This document shows positions 7,974 to 17,215 of a stretch of DNA of 64,000 nucleotides, piece after piece. The stretch is from an uncultured bacterium (GTDB lineage: Bacteria; Elusimicrobiota; Elusimicrobia; Elusimicrobiales; Elusimicrobiaceae). Under the pieces are notes generated by a model. The model ran no database searches and was not told where the DNA came from. It saw nothing but the letters and a program-made list of their open reading frames with translations. The translations under genes and the position numbers were made by a program. The stretch covers positions 50,691-114,690 of the forward strand of contig CASFTM010000008.1 of the NCBI GenBank assembly GCA_949297775.1, read 5' to 3'. Each line of letters starts with the position of its first letter. The stretch's first letter is position 1.

Positions 7974-9485
7974 ATGACCAAGAAATTCTATATCACCACC
8001 CCTATTTATTACGTGAACTCGGTTCCGCACATCGGACACGCCTACACGACCATCGCCCAAGATGTGCTGGCCCGCTACAAAAGACAAAAAGGTTTTGACG
8101 TCCGCTTTTTAACCGGCACCGACGAACACGGCGCCAATATTGAAAAATCCGCCACGGCCGCCGGGGTAACCCCCAAGCAGTGGACCGATGACGTTTCTTC
8201 CAAATACAAAGCTTTGTGGAAAACGCTGAACATCTCCTACGACGATTTTATCCGCACGACCGACCAAAAACACGAACAGGTAGTGCAGGCCATTTTTGAA
8301 AAGCTCTTAAAAAGCGGGGATATTTATTTGGGTTCTTATTCCGGCAAATACTGCCTGTCCTGCGAGCAGTACTATAACGACAGCGAAATTTTGGAAGGCA
8401 ACCTCTGCCCCGTGCACAAACGCCCGCTGACCGAAGTGCACGAAGAAACCTATTTCTTTAAACTTTCCCGCTACGAAAAACCCCTGCTTAAATATTACGA
8501 AGAACATCCGGAATTCCTAAGCCCCAAAACCCGCGCCAACGAAATTATCAATTTCGTCAAAGGCGGTCTGCAGGATTTGTCCGTCACGCGTACGAAAGTG
8601 GCCTGGGGTATCCCGGTGCCCAGCAACCCGCACCATACTATTTATGTATGGTTTGACGCGCTTATCAACTATATTTCCGCCGCCGGATACGGCACCGTTT
8701 TGTGCGAAGACAAAACCCTGCACGAAGCGCAGCTAAAGCAAATCGGCGCGGAAAAATTTGAAGACTTGTGGCCGGCTGATTTGCATATGGTGGGGAAAGA
8801 AATTTTCCGCTTTCACACCGTTATTTGGCCTGCCGTGCTGATGGCGCTGGGGCTGCCGCTTCCTAAAAAAGTGTTTGCCCATGGCTGGTGGACGGTGGAA
8901 GGGGAAAAGATGTCCAAGTCTTTGGGCAACATCATTGACCCGGCTAAAGTATCCGCCGAATACGGCGTGGACCCGCTGCGCGCGTTTTTGTTCCGCGAAG
9001 TGCCGTTTGGGCAAGACGGCGATTTTTCTATGGAAAGCTTTAAAAACCGCTATAATTCCGACCTGGCCAACAACATTGGCAACCTGCTTTCCCGCACGCT
9101 TAATATGGCGGCTAAAAACATCGGCGAACTGCCCGAGAAAATTGAAGGGGATTATCCGCTGCTTGCTAAATCGGCGCAGGTGGAAGAAGCCATTGATAAA
9201 GCTTACGACGAATTGGCCTTTGATAAAGTGTTGGAAAACATCTACGGTTTTGCCAGCGATTTAAACAAATTGGTGGATACCAAAAAACCGTGGGAACTGG
9301 CCAAAACCGACCCGCAAGCCGCCAAAGCGGTACTTTTGGAATTGGTGGCGTGCCTGCGCAAAGTGGCTGTGTGGCTGGAACCGTTTATGCCGACTGTCGC
9401 CAAAGAAATGCAAAAACGTCTGTTGCCCGGCAAGATTGAAAAATATCCGCCGCTTTTCCCGCGGTTGGACGCCGCTAAAAAATAA
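7974..9485 (+). CDS. metG: Methionyl-tRNA synthetase
   Basis: The 503-residue class I synthetase charges tRNA-Met. The HIGH motif is in NSVPHIGHAYTT near the N terminus and the KMSKS loop is GEKMSKSLGN at about residues 307-316. The connective domain has a small metal-site-like Cys pattern (CLSCEQ and LCPVH), in which one ligand may be His. The protein ends without the C-terminal EMAP/tRNA-binding domain found in longer MetRS. A weak GGAGAA box precedes the start. The gene closes the kdsC-tmk-holB-metG run with a strong terminator after it. Confidence 0.96.
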   Translation: MTKKFYITTPIYYVNSVPHIGHAYTTIAQDVLARYKRQKGFDVRFLTGTDEHGANIEKSATAAGVTPKQWTDDVSSKYKALWKTLNISYDDFIRTTDQKHEQVVQAIFEKLLKSGDIYLGSYSGKYCLSCEQYYNDSEILEGNLCPVHKRPLTEVHEETYFFKLSRYEKPLLKYYEEHPEFLSPKTRANEIINFVKGGLQDLSVTRTKVAWGIPVPSNPHHTIYVWFDALINYISAAGYGTVLCEDKTLHEAQLKQIGAEKFEDLWPADLHMVGKEIFRFHTVIWPAVLMALGLPLPKKVFAHGWWTVEGEKMSKSLGNIIDPAKVSAEYGVDPLRAFLFREVPFGQDGDFSMESFKNRYNSDLANNIGNLLSRTLNMAAKNIGELPEKIEGDYPLLAKSAQVEEAIDKAYDELAFDKVLENIYGFASDLNKLVDTKKPWELAKTDPQAAKAVLLELVACLRKVAVWLEPFMPTVAKEMQKRLLPGKIEKYPPLFPRLDAAKK

Positions 9486-9500
9486 ACTGCGGCTGATTTA

Positions 9501-9535
9501 AAAAGCGGACGGATTTGATATCCGTCCGCTTTTTT
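9501..9535 (+). terminator. Terminator after metG
   Basis: AAAAGCGGACGGA (9501-9513) pairs with TCCGTCCGCTTTT (9521-9533) and is followed by T. It is a long perfect stem. Confidence 0.9.
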
Positions 9536-9580
9536 ATAGAGAACCTTGTAAAACGAGAAGAAAAAGATTACACTAAAAAG

Positions 9581-10264
9581 ATGAAGAAACTGGGCGTATG
9601 GATTATTTTGCTGTTGGCAGGGGTAACCGGGGCGCAGGCCGCTTCCTCCGGGCGGATTTTTACGGCGGTACACAGCGGGAACCGGGAGGAGGTGGAACGG
9701 TTGCTCTCCAAGGATAAAACCTTGGTATACCAACAAGACGAGCAAGGAATGACCCCTTTTTTGGCGGCGGTGGAAAGCCAGGATTTGGATATGGCGGTGC
9801 TGTTGGCGGATTATTTTTCCCGCCTGGATGCCAATGCCGCGCCCGGAAATGCTTTGCATATAGCGGTTTTGAATGAGGATGCCCCGATGCTGCGGGTGCT
9901 TTTCCAATTGTTTGACGAGGAAGACCCCGATTTGGTTTCTTTCCTGCTGAATGCCCCTCGCCGCTGGGGGGGGCCCGGCACCCCTTCTAACGACGGCAAT
10001 ACGCCGCTGCACTTGGCGGCATTAAAATGTCACCGGCCGATGTATCAATTTTTAGTAGCAAACGGGGCCAAGCCCACCGTGCGCAACCGTGTGGGCAAAA
10101 CGCCTGCCCAACTCTTAAAAGCCTGCCCGCCGGAACCGACAAACCCGGCCCCGGTTCAAAAAGACACTGCGGCCCCTGCCGCTACACAGGCCATGCCTGC
10201 CCCCCAAGCAGTTCCGGCAAAACCGCTCCCGCCGGAAGAGCCGCTCGTATTTCCGTTGGAATAA
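9581..10264 (+). CDS. Secreted ankyrin-repeat protein
   Basis: The product is 227 residues with a cleavable signal peptide (MKKLGVWIILLLAGVTGAQA). Ankyrin-type repeats follow: IFTAVHSGNREEVERLL, GMTPFLAAVESQDLDMAVLL, GNALHIAVLNEDAPMLRVLF and GNTPLHLAALKCHRPMYQFL. The last part (about 175-227) is Pro/Ala-rich and probably disordered. Ankyrin repeats bind other proteins, and export suggests an envelope or extracellular partner. The start at 9581 is chosen because it gives the signal peptide. The gene stands alone between two terminators. Its partner and function are unknown. Confidence 0.85.
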   Translation: MKKLGVWIILLLAGVTGAQAASSGRIFTAVHSGNREEVERLLSKDKTLVYQQDEQGMTPFLAAVESQDLDMAVLLADYFSRLDANAAPGNALHIAVLNEDAPMLRVLFQLFDEEDPDLVSFLLNAPRRWGGPGTPSNDGNTPLHLAALKCHRPMYQFLVANGAKPTVRNRVGKTPAQLLKACPPEPTNPAPVQKDTAAPAATQAMPAPQAVPAKPLPPEEPLVFPLE

Positions 10265-10290
10265 AAATCCGCTTGCAAAAGCGGTTTTTC
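10263..10290 (+). terminator. Terminator after the ankyrin gene
   Basis: CCGCTT (10269-10274) pairs with AAGCGG (10279-10284), with A run before and T run after. Confidence 0.8.
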
Positions 10291-10292
10291 TT

Positions 10293-10590
10293 TTTGAACA
10301 GGCATTGGCACAGGTTTGTTACGTTAGCGCGCGGCATTGCGAAAACCGTGTGGCCCAACTAGTCGTGCTAATGGGCATAGAGAAGGGAACCCCGGCCCGC
10401 CCTTTGCAAAAACGTCCACAACAATTTGTTTCCGTATTGCATTAGCACCGTACCTAACGAAACTCTGTCCGAGGCAGCGCTCCGCGGCCTGGAAGGCCTT
10501 GACTCGTTTTTTTTTTTTGATACACTGGGCCTAGCGTTGATTTTCGGGCTGTTAATTATTAGACTGTAATTAGGTTCTAGAATTGACTTG
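10293..10590. repeat. Repeat-rich noncoding mosaic upstream of pilin gene 2
   Basis: No gene was found. One copy of the GTGTGG...CATAGAG motif is at about 10341-10387. A second module of about 70 bases (10431-10500: CCGTACCTAACGAAACT, then TGTCCGAGGCAG, then GCGGCCTGGAAGGCC) matches 36804-36876. A T run of about 12 followed by GATA (10508-10523) resembles the T run of the hairpins at pilin genes 1 and 3, but here the hairpin is lost. The long inverted repeat of the other two loci is absent. Confidence 0.7.
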
Positions 10591-10604
10591 CTGAGGAGTT
10601 TTTT

Positions 10605-11105
10605 ATGGAAAAGGGTTTTACTTTAATAGAATTATTAGTTGTCGTTTTAATCATTGGTATTCTAGCGGCGGTGGCGCTGCCGCAGTATGAAAAGGCCGTT
10701 ATCAAAAGCCGTATGGTGGAAGCCCTTACGTTGGGGAGCTCTTTGCAAAAAGCACAGGAAGCTTATTATATGGCAAACGGGGAATATGCTTACGATTTGG
10801 AAGCATTGGATATTTCCCTAAACTGTACAATGGGAGAGGAAAAACTCTGGTGGAACTGCCCTCATTTTGGTATTTCCTTACAAGGGAGTTCTTCTTCAAA
10901 CGTCCATTTTTGGGTTCAGCCGAAAGGCGTATTTGGCAAAACTAGCGATGGTGAATACTGGTATTGGGATTTTTATTTACAAAGTCAACGACGTATTTGC
11001 GTAGCTTACAGCAAACTGGCCCAGACGGCCTGCCAAAGTTTAACGGGCGATTATGAGGGGCAAAAGGATTCTAACGGGGCCATGCGTTACTATTATAACC
11101 CATAA
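10605..11105 (+). CDS. Type IV pilin-like protein 2
   Basis: The 166-residue prepilin begins [15 protein letters not shown] with a very short leader, Glu5 and the usual hydrophobic helix. The stretch after it ([14 protein letters not shown], then [12 protein letters not shown]) is close in pattern to pilin genes 1 and 3. Four Cys in the globular part suggest two disulfides. A GAGGAG ribosome binding site sits about 7 bases before the ATG, unlike pilin genes 1 and 3, which have a hairpin instead. It has no pilus genes beside it and converges on recG. Its exact role in pili, competence or secretion is unknown. Confidence 0.88.
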   Translation: MEKGFTLIELLVVVLIIGILAAVALPQYEKAVIKSRMVEALTLGSSLQKAQEAYYMANGEYAYDLEALDISLNCTMGEEKLWWNCPHFGISLQGSSSSNVHFWVQPKGVFGKTSDGEYWYWDFYLQSQRRICVAYSKLAQTACQSLTGDYEGQKDSNGAMRYYYNP

Positions 11106-11142
11106 AATTTGAAATAAAGGAAGATGCTTTTAAGGCTGGCAC

Positions 11143-13239
11143 TTAGCTTAAATCAATCAGGTGCCAGTCTTTTTGATACAGCTGCACCAGCTTTTGCCGC
11201 AGTAACGCATGTTCGGGCGCGGAAAGGGACGGGTCCTGCGATAAAAGCTCGTCGCGGTCCTCAATTGCCCAGTAGAGGATAGCCTTATCTTTAAAAATAT
11301 CTCCGGCTTTGAATTCCAATTCGCCGCTTTGGCGCGTGCCCAAAATTTCGCCCGGGCCCCGCAGCTGCATATCGCGCTCGCCGATTTTAAAACCGTCGCG
11401 CGTGGCGCAAATAATGTCCACCCGTTCCTTGGCTACGCTTCCGGCGTGTTGGGGTACCAAAATACAATAGCTCTCGTGCTCGCCGCGGCCCACGCGCCCG
11501 CGCAGCTGGTGCAGGCTGGCTAGGCCAAAGCGTTCGGCGTTTTCTATCACCATTACGGTAGCATTTTTGACATCAATGCCTACTTCAATCACAGGCGTGG
11601 CTACCAAAATATCGGTTTTGTGCGCGGCAAAATCCGCCATCACGCTTTCTTTTTCGCTTTGGCTCATTTGCCCGTGCAAAATGGACAGACGGAACTGCGG
11701 GAACACTTTTTTTAATTTTTCAAATTCTTCCGTAACGGCTTTGGCGGAAATTTTTTCGCTTTCTTCAATCAGTGGAAAAACAATATACGCCTGCCGCCCT
11801 TTTTTTACCTCTTCGCGCACTCTGTCGCAGGCCAGCTTGGAAGTGGCGGTTTCGGTTTGAATGGGCTGGCGGCCCGGGGGCAGTTCGCTTAAGGTGGATA
11901 CTTCCAAATCCCCGTAGAACGCCAGTGCCAGCGTGCGCGGAATGGGGGTGGCGGTCATCGTTAACAAATCCAGTTTAGCGGTTTTTTCCTTCAGGCGGCT
12001 GCGCTGTTTAACGCCAAAGCGGTGCTGTTCGTCAATTACCGCCAGGCGCAGGTTTTTAAATTGCACCCCGTCTTGTATGACGGCGTGCGTGCCCACCAAA
12101 ATATCAATTTTCCCTTCCGCCAACTCTTTTAAAATTTTCTTTTTGGCGGCAGTTTTGGTGCTGGACGTGAGCACCGACACCGTAACGGGCAAACCTTTCA
12201 AAATGCGCTTAAAAGTTAAATAATGTTGCTCGGCTAAAATTTCCGTTGGCGCCATTAAGGCGGCCTGGTAGCCGTTTTCCACCGCCAAGAGCATTGCACA
12301 CAGGGCTACTACGGTTTTGCCGGAACCTACATCCCCCTGCAGCAGGCGGTTCATGGGGCGGGGAGAGGTTAAATCGTTGAAAATTTCATTGATGACTTTT
12401 TTCTGGCTGTTGGTAAATTCAAACCCCAGCTGCTGGCGGAACGGCGTTAAGAGGTTCTTTTTAATCTGGTAGGTATAATCCTTGGCTAAAATTTTGGTTT
12501 GCGTGCGCTTGATGCCCCAGGCCGTGGCCAAAAGCAAAAATTCTTCGTACGCCAGGCGGGTGCGGGCGGTTTCCAGTTCGGCTAAAGAATTGGGAAAATG
12601 CACCGCTTTTAAGGCTTGCGGCGCGCTTAAAAGCCTGCGTTTTTTTAGCAGGGTTTCCGGCAAAATTTCCGGCTCCCGCGAAAGCGAGCCCGATTGCAGT
12701 GCTTCGTAAACAAATTGGCGGAACTGTTTGTTGGTCAGGCCTTCGGTCAGCGCGTAAATGGGGGTTAAGCGCCCGGCGTGCAATTTGGTCAGTGCGTCGG
12801 CGGCAGGATAATGCTCGTCCACGGTTACCTTATGCCCAAAAAAATTATTTTTGTCATCCCGTTTGCCGATGACCCACACTTCGTTATTCATTTTAAAATC
12901 TTTTTTGAGCGTGCCGAACGGATCAAACCGGAAACCGCGGTACATCCGTTTTTTAAACCAGGTGCATTCTATTTGTTCGCCGCGTTCGTTTTCTAAAAAC
13001 GCTTTAAAAATCAGCACGCTGCGGGCCGGGATTTCCTGTGTGCGCAATACGCGCCCTTTGAATACGACCAGCGAATCGGCGTTGTACTCATTAGGCGGGG
13101 TGCCCAGGCGGCGGTCCTGGTAGGTGCGGGGGTAATAATGCAGCAAATCTTCCACGGTCTGCACTTCCAGGCGTTCAAACAATTTTGCCTTGGCCGGGCC
13201 GATGCCTTTTAGATATTGGATTTGGGTGGTGTCCGTCAT
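11143..13239 (-). CDS. recG: ATP-dependent DNA helicase RecG
   Basis: This 698-residue protein is full length for RecG, which reverses stalled replication forks and migrates branched DNA. The N-terminal wedge/OB region (about 55-150) is followed by helicase motifs: GDVGSGKTVVA (Walker A), MAPTEILAEQH (Ia), VIDEQHRFG (the DExH box, here DEQH), TATPIPRT (III), and TPVIEVGID and QLRGRVGRG (V and VI). It is transcribed away from the small membrane protein that starts at 13301. Confidence 0.96.
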   Translation of the reverse strand: MTDTTQIQYLKGIGPAKAKLFERLEVQTVEDLLHYYPRTYQDRRLGTPPNEYNADSLVVFKGRVLRTQEIPARSVLIFKAFLENERGEQIECTWFKKRMYRGFRFDPFGTLKKDFKMNNEVWVIGKRDDKNNFFGHKVTVDEHYPAADALTKLHAGRLTPIYALTEGLTNKQFRQFVYEALQSGSLSREPEILPETLLKKRRLLSAPQALKAVHFPNSLAELETARTRLAYEEFLLLATAWGIKRTQTKILAKDYTYQIKKNLLTPFRQQLGFEFTNSQKKVINEIFNDLTSPRPMNRLLQGDVGSGKTVVALCAMLLAVENGYQAALMAPTEILAEQHYLTFKRILKGLPVTVSVLTSSTKTAAKKKILKELAEGKIDILVGTHAVIQDGVQFKNLRLAVIDEQHRFGVKQRSRLKEKTAKLDLLTMTATPIPRTLALAFYGDLEVSTLSELPPGRQPIQTETATSKLACDRVREEVKKGRQAYIVFPLIEESEKISAKAVTEEFEKLKKVFPQFRLSILHGQMSQSEKESVMADFAAHKTDILVATPVIEVGIDVKNATVMVIENAERFGLASLHQLRGRVGRGEHESYCILVPQHAGSVAKERVDIICATRDGFKIGERDMQLRGPGEILGTRQSGELEFKAGDIFKDKAILYWAIEDRDELLSQDPSLSAPEHALLRQKLVQLYQKDWHLIDLS

Positions 13240-13300
13240 AGCTATATACTTATTTTACAAATAATATATGCTACAATTAAAAAAAAGGAGGAGCCTATTT

Positions 13301-13981
13301 ATGGATTTAGAAGCTATTTCCGAACAAGTGAGCACTCACCTGCTGCAAGTGGGGCAGAGCAGTTTAAAAATCCTGGCGGCGTTGGTAGCTGCCGTACTTA
13401 TCCTGGTGGTGGGATTGTATATTTCCCGCTTGGTCGGTTCTTACGCCAAAAAGATTTTAAATAAAATCGCTTTTGACGAAAAAACTTCCAAGCTGGGCAT
13501 TAACGAATTGTGCGTGCGCTTTGGGTTAGGTAAATCGCCCACGTACATTATTTCGTTTGTGCTGGCGTGGGCGGTTATTTTTTACGCTGTGGTGTTGGCG
13601 GCGGAAGTATTGCATTTGGATATCATCCGCAATTTGTTTACGCAGTTTTTGGAATTTATTCCTACGCTGTTTGTGTCGGTGCTTATTCTGTTTGCGGGGC
13701 TGCTGTTTGGCAAGCTGATGGGAAATATCATTGATAATTCCGCCAAAGCCAATAATTTAAAAGGCGGGTTCTTTATCTCCAAAGCGGTAAATATTTTTAT
13801 CGTGTTTTTCTGTGCGCTGATTGCCGTGGAAAACTTGGGCTTTGCCAACCAGCTCGTTAATAATGTGGTGATTATTGTGTTGGCCTCGCTGGGGTTGGCC
13901 TTTGGCATAGGCGTGGGGCTAGGCAGTAAAGAGCTGGTAGCCGAGTTCCTGCGGGAGCTGTTTAAAAAAGAAGAAAAATAA
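13301..13981 (+). CDS. Small membrane protein of the mechanosensitive-channel/TM_helix type
   Basis: This 226-residue protein has five or so hydrophobic helices and a short charged C terminus. The repeated pattern of a helix, a cytoplasmic Lys-rich turn and an NN.VVIIVLASLGLAFGIGVGLGSKE segment is like the pore-helix region of small MscS-related proteins and the conserved TM_helix repeat family. The MscS beta domain is missing. The start at 13301 is preceded by an AAGGAGGAG box. It may act as an osmotic or small-solute channel, but this is inferred from topology only. The gene is alone, divergent from recG, and is followed by a strong terminator. Confidence 0.65.
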   Translation: MDLEAISEQVSTHLLQVGQSSLKILAALVAAVLILVVGLYISRLVGSYAKKILNKIAFDEKTSKLGINELCVRFGLGKSPTYIISFVLAWAVIFYAVVLAAEVLHLDIIRNLFTQFLEFIPTLFVSVLILFAGLLFGKLMGNIIDNSAKANNLKGGFFISKAVNIFIVFFCALIAVENLGFANQLVNNVVIIVLASLGLAFGIGVGLGSKELVAEFLRELFKKEEK

Positions 13982-13985
13982 TTTT

Positions 13986-14016
13986 ACCCCCCTCTAAAAG
14001 GGGGGTGTTTTTTTTA
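13986..14016 (+). terminator. Terminator after the TM_helix gene
   Basis: ACCCCCC (13986-13992) pairs with GGGGGGT (14000-14006), followed by a run of eight T. Confidence 0.9.
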
Positions 14017-14053
14017 TTGTTTTTCCCTATACTAACTTTAAGAGGAACCCCCT

Positions 14054-15508
14054 ATGCGCAAGACCATACTCCTTATTGTATGCCTGTTGGCGGGCGCCGG
14101 CGCGTATGCCGCTGCGCCGTGGGGGGCTATGCGCGATTATGTGGACCCGTCTGCTGCTTCTGACCAATCGTCCGCTTTCCGGGCCGGGCACCATTATTTA
14201 ATGCCGCAGCTTATTTCCGGCGCTCCGGTGCGGGTGCTGCTGGAGCTTTTGCCCACCGATGAAGACAAACGCCCACAGTATGAAGAATTAATAGCCCAAA
14301 TATACGACCGTTGGTTTTCCGAAACGGCCCAAATTATCCGTTCTGAGGGGCGGGAGCAGGAATTTGCCGATGTGCTGGAAATCTTGGACCGAGGTATTTC
14401 TGTGGTATTTCCCAAGCAGGGGCAAGCCGTGGACATCCGCATTTATATTCTGCCGTTTAAAGAAGTACAAAGCACCTGCGGGTATATGGCCAGCGGGTGT
14501 TATAAAAACCCCTACAAAGCGCAGGAAAAGCCCGCGATTTATCTGCCCAAGAACCAATTTTTGCTGAAGTTCCTGTCGGTCGGGGAAATAAATCTCAGCC
14601 GGATAGGTATGCACGAAGTGGGCCATTCGCTGGGACTGAGCGATCAGTATAAAAAAGCCAAAGACAGGACCTCCCACAACCGCTATGCTTCCGCCGCGGC
14701 CGGCAAAAGCATTATGAACCGCAGCAGATCCATCACGTGTGATGATGCGGATGGTATCGTTAATTTAATAGACATTGCCCGGGGCACCGCCCGCGGCGGC
14801 AATGCTGGGTGGAAAAGCTTGTGCCCGAAATCCGAGGAGTATTATATCCGCGGGCAGTCCGGCCTGCGCGGCCCTTACAGTATTTCCCGTGTGGATCTGA
14901 ACAGCTGGAAGCTGCAGGTGTATCGCAATGGAGAAGTAACGACGGAGCAACAGGTTTCGTTGGTGGAAAACCCGTTTGGCGGGGCATTTTATAATATGCC
15001 GGAAACCGTCCGGGAGCGGGACGGCCTGGGCCGGCCGGTGGCGGCAGCGGGCCCGCATGGGGAAGAGGTATATTATTCCTATTGGTATAATAGATATATC
15101 AAACTGGTGATGGTAAACGGAAAAGCCGTGCGCGGGGAAGTGGTAACTCCGGCGGTTCGTGCGGGCCCCCAACCCAGCCGGAAGGTATATACCCAAAAAG
15201 GGGACCGGCTGGTTTCGTTACTAACCGCATACGACAAGCAAGGCGGCCTGGCCTCGTATTCGGAACTTTCTTCCGGCGGGCAGGTGCTCTTGAGTTTGGA
15301 TTTGTATTTTGACAAAAGAGGCCGTATCTTCCGGGAAGTGTATTCGGACGAGGAACGCCCAGAGCGCATCGCAAAACCCGAGGACCCGCAGGCGGCTTTG
15401 TCCCAACGAACCATGGCGGATATGGTTTCGCTTCAAGCGCAACAATCCAAGCAAAATAAACTTAAAAAGCAGCTGGTGGATTGGTTTAAGGGGCAAAAGT
15501 ACAAATAG
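14054..15508 (+). CDS. Secreted zinc metalloprotease (metzincin-like), paralogue 1
   Basis: The 484-residue protein has a signal peptide ending near residue 19 (AYA-A). The catalytic motif HEVGHSLGLSD is at residues 187-197, giving HExxHxxGxxD with Asp as third zinc ligand, a variant known in snapalysin-type metzincins. A SIMNRS stretch about 24 residues later (Met221) fits a Met-turn. Cys pairs flank the catalytic domain (STCGYMASGC, ITCDDADG and SLCP). Residues from about 275 on form a second, Tyr-rich beta region with no recognised family. It would cut proteins outside the cell or in the periplasm; the substrate is unknown. A close paralogue follows at 15621. Confidence 0.75.
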   Translation: MRKTILLIVCLLAGAGAYAAAPWGAMRDYVDPSAASDQSSAFRAGHHYLMPQLISGAPVRVLLELLPTDEDKRPQYEELIAQIYDRWFSETAQIIRSEGREQEFADVLEILDRGISVVFPKQGQAVDIRIYILPFKEVQSTCGYMASGCYKNPYKAQEKPAIYLPKNQFLLKFLSVGEINLSRIGMHEVGHSLGLSDQYKKAKDRTSHNRYASAAAGKSIMNRSRSITCDDADGIVNLIDIARGTARGGNAGWKSLCPKSEEYYIRGQSGLRGPYSISRVDLNSWKLQVYRNGEVTTEQQVSLVENPFGGAFYNMPETVRERDGLGRPVAAAGPHGEEVYYSYWYNRYIKLVMVNGKAVRGEVVTPAVRAGPQPSRKVYTQKGDRLVSLLTAYDKQGGLASYSELSSGGQVLLSLDLYFDKRGRIFREVYSDEERPERIAKPEDPQAALSQRTMADMVSLQAQQSKQNKLKKQLVDWFKGQKYK

Positions 15509-15620
15509 TAGCCGGCGTAAGATTTTTAGCGTGTAGATCTAAAGAAAGAGGTAAATCTGTACAGTACAATAATCTAATGATTGACACGCGCAAGGAGTTG
15601 TTATAAAAGGATATATACAT

Positions 15621-17102
15621 ATGAAAAAACTTCACTCTTGGATGGCAGCAGGCTGTCTGCTATGCAGCAGCATGGTATTATATGGGGCGGCTCCGTGGGG
15701 TGCGTTGGAGGATTTTGACCAACCCCTCAATCCGGAAGAAGCCCAGTCTTCCCAAAAAGGAGAGCGCTACTTGCTCCCGCAAATTTTGCGGGGAGAACCC
15801 GTGCGCATTTTTGCCGATGTAGCTAAAACCGAGCAGAAAAGCCCGCAGGAATATCAGGCACTGTTATCCCAACTATATAATGAATGGTTTTTGTCAGTAG
15901 CCGAAATTATTGAAAATGCCGGCCGGGAAGAAGAATTTTCCGATGTGCTGCCCCTGTTAAAAAAAGGAGTTAAAACGCAGTTCGTCGGAAAAGAAGACTC
16001 CCCGGATATCATCATTACCATTCTGCCCTATTATAAAGCTGCCAATAAGTGCAATGGTTCCGCAGGCTGTTATTTAATGAGAGCTTACTCGGAAGACCAT
16101 ATGCCGCACATTGTTTTGCCGGAAGAAAATTTGCTGGAAAACATATATGCACTGGGGAAAAAATCGTTTAAACGGGTGGGCCTGCACGAAATAGGGCACT
16201 CTTTGGGGCTGAGCGACCAGTATGCCCAGGCGCGTAACCAGTTATCGCATGGGCGTTACGCTTCTACCCATATTTACACGGGCTTAATGAACCGGGGGCT
16301 GCGTATCAGCTGCGACGAAGCGGACGGATTGGTTAACTTAATTGACATCGTTCGCGGAAGTTCCCGCGGCGGCGCGGAAGGCTGGAAAAGCTTGTGCCCG
16401 GCTTCTAAAGAGCGTTATATAATGGGTCAATCAACCCGGCGCGGCCCGTATTGGATCAGCACCCAAGACAATCAGACCTTCCACTTGGAAACCTATCAAA
16501 ACGGGAAGACTGTTTCCAGCCAGAATTATTCCTTGGTCAGCCAAGGAGAATTCTCGCCATCTGTCCGCCTTCAAGAAAAAGTGCTCAAGCGGGATGCTTT
16601 TGAGCGCCCCGTGTTAACAGAAGGCCCTGGCGGAGAAAAAATTTATTATGCCTATTTGTATGAAGGGTATATCCGCCTGGCGGTTAAAGATGGAAAAGCT
16701 TTGTGGGCGGAAAAAAGAACCTCGTTCCAGTTTGGGAGCAGTAAAATAAAAGAGGTACGGTCCTTCTTTAAACGGAATGGAGTAGCAACGACGCTGCATT
16801 TGCTTCGCAAAGGGAACCATTTTTTGGTGCTCTATCAGGAAGAACCTCTCCTCGGGAAAAGGACATTTTCCGTTAATTTCCTGCTAGACAGCAAGGGGCA
16901 TGTTCTCCGCTCCTCTTGGGATGAAAACGACCAGCGCTTGTTTGGCGAACAGCTGGCTTCCGGCAAGTTTAAACAAGCGCCGCAACCGGGGCAGGCCGTT
17001 TCCCCACAGGAGCACATCGCCCAGTTGGCCCAAGCCCGCCAACAAATGCAGCTCCAGGAAAAGATATTGCGCTGGAGCCGGCGGAACATATATCTTAAGT
17101 AA
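15621..17102 (+). CDS. Secreted zinc metalloprotease (metzincin-like), paralogue 2
   Basis: This 493-residue paralogue of the preceding gene shares the same order of landmarks. It has a signal peptide followed by AAPWGALEDF, Cys pairs (NKCNGSAGC), HEIGHSLGLSD at residues 189-199, a Met-turn candidate GLMNRG (Met223), the SCDEADGLVNLIDIVRG block, SLCP, and a Tyr-rich C-terminal half. Divergence is spread along the whole length, so the duplication is not recent. An AAAGGA box precedes the ATG. The 112 bases between the two genes contain no terminator, so they may be cotranscribed, though a TTGACA at about 15580 could be a separate promoter element. Confidence 0.75.
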   Translation: MKKLHSWMAAGCLLCSSMVLYGAAPWGALEDFDQPLNPEEAQSSQKGERYLLPQILRGEPVRIFADVAKTEQKSPQEYQALLSQLYNEWFLSVAEIIENAGREEEFSDVLPLLKKGVKTQFVGKEDSPDIIITILPYYKAANKCNGSAGCYLMRAYSEDHMPHIVLPEENLLENIYALGKKSFKRVGLHEIGHSLGLSDQYAQARNQLSHGRYASTHIYTGLMNRGLRISCDEADGLVNLIDIVRGSSRGGAEGWKSLCPASKERYIMGQSTRRGPYWISTQDNQTFHLETYQNGKTVSSQNYSLVSQGEFSPSVRLQEKVLKRDAFERPVLTEGPGGEKIYYAYLYEGYIRLAVKDGKALWAEKRTSFQFGSSKIKEVRSFFKRNGVATTLHLLRKGNHFLVLYQEEPLLGKRTFSVNFLLDSKGHVLRSSWDENDQRLFGEQLASGKFKQAPQPGQAVSPQEHIAQLAQARQQMQLQEKILRWSRRNIYLK

Positions 17103-17118
17103 GTGGGTTTTCTTATAT

Positions 17119-17155
17119 AAAGGCGGTCCTTCCCAATGGGAAGGACCGCCTTTTG
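17119..17155 (+). terminator. Terminator after the metalloprotease pair
   Basis: A perfect 13-base stem (17122-17134 with 17138-17150) is followed by TTTT. Confidence 0.9.
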
Positions 17156-17181
17156 CCTTTGCATAGGGAAAGGACAACACC

Positions 17182-17214
17182 ATAACGCCCCGGCAATGAA
17201 CCGGGGCGTTTGGG
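17182..17214 (-). terminator. Probable terminator after rpoD
   Basis: AACGCCCCGG (17184-17193) pairs with CCGGGGCGTT (17201-17210), just beyond the rpoD stop codon. The T run on the minus strand is short. Confidence 0.6.
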
Positions 17215-17215
17215 A

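Noticed and set aside
9242..10012. Open frame on the minus strand across the end of metG and the ankyrin gene
   Set aside because: It crosses a strong terminator and overlaps two well-supported genes.
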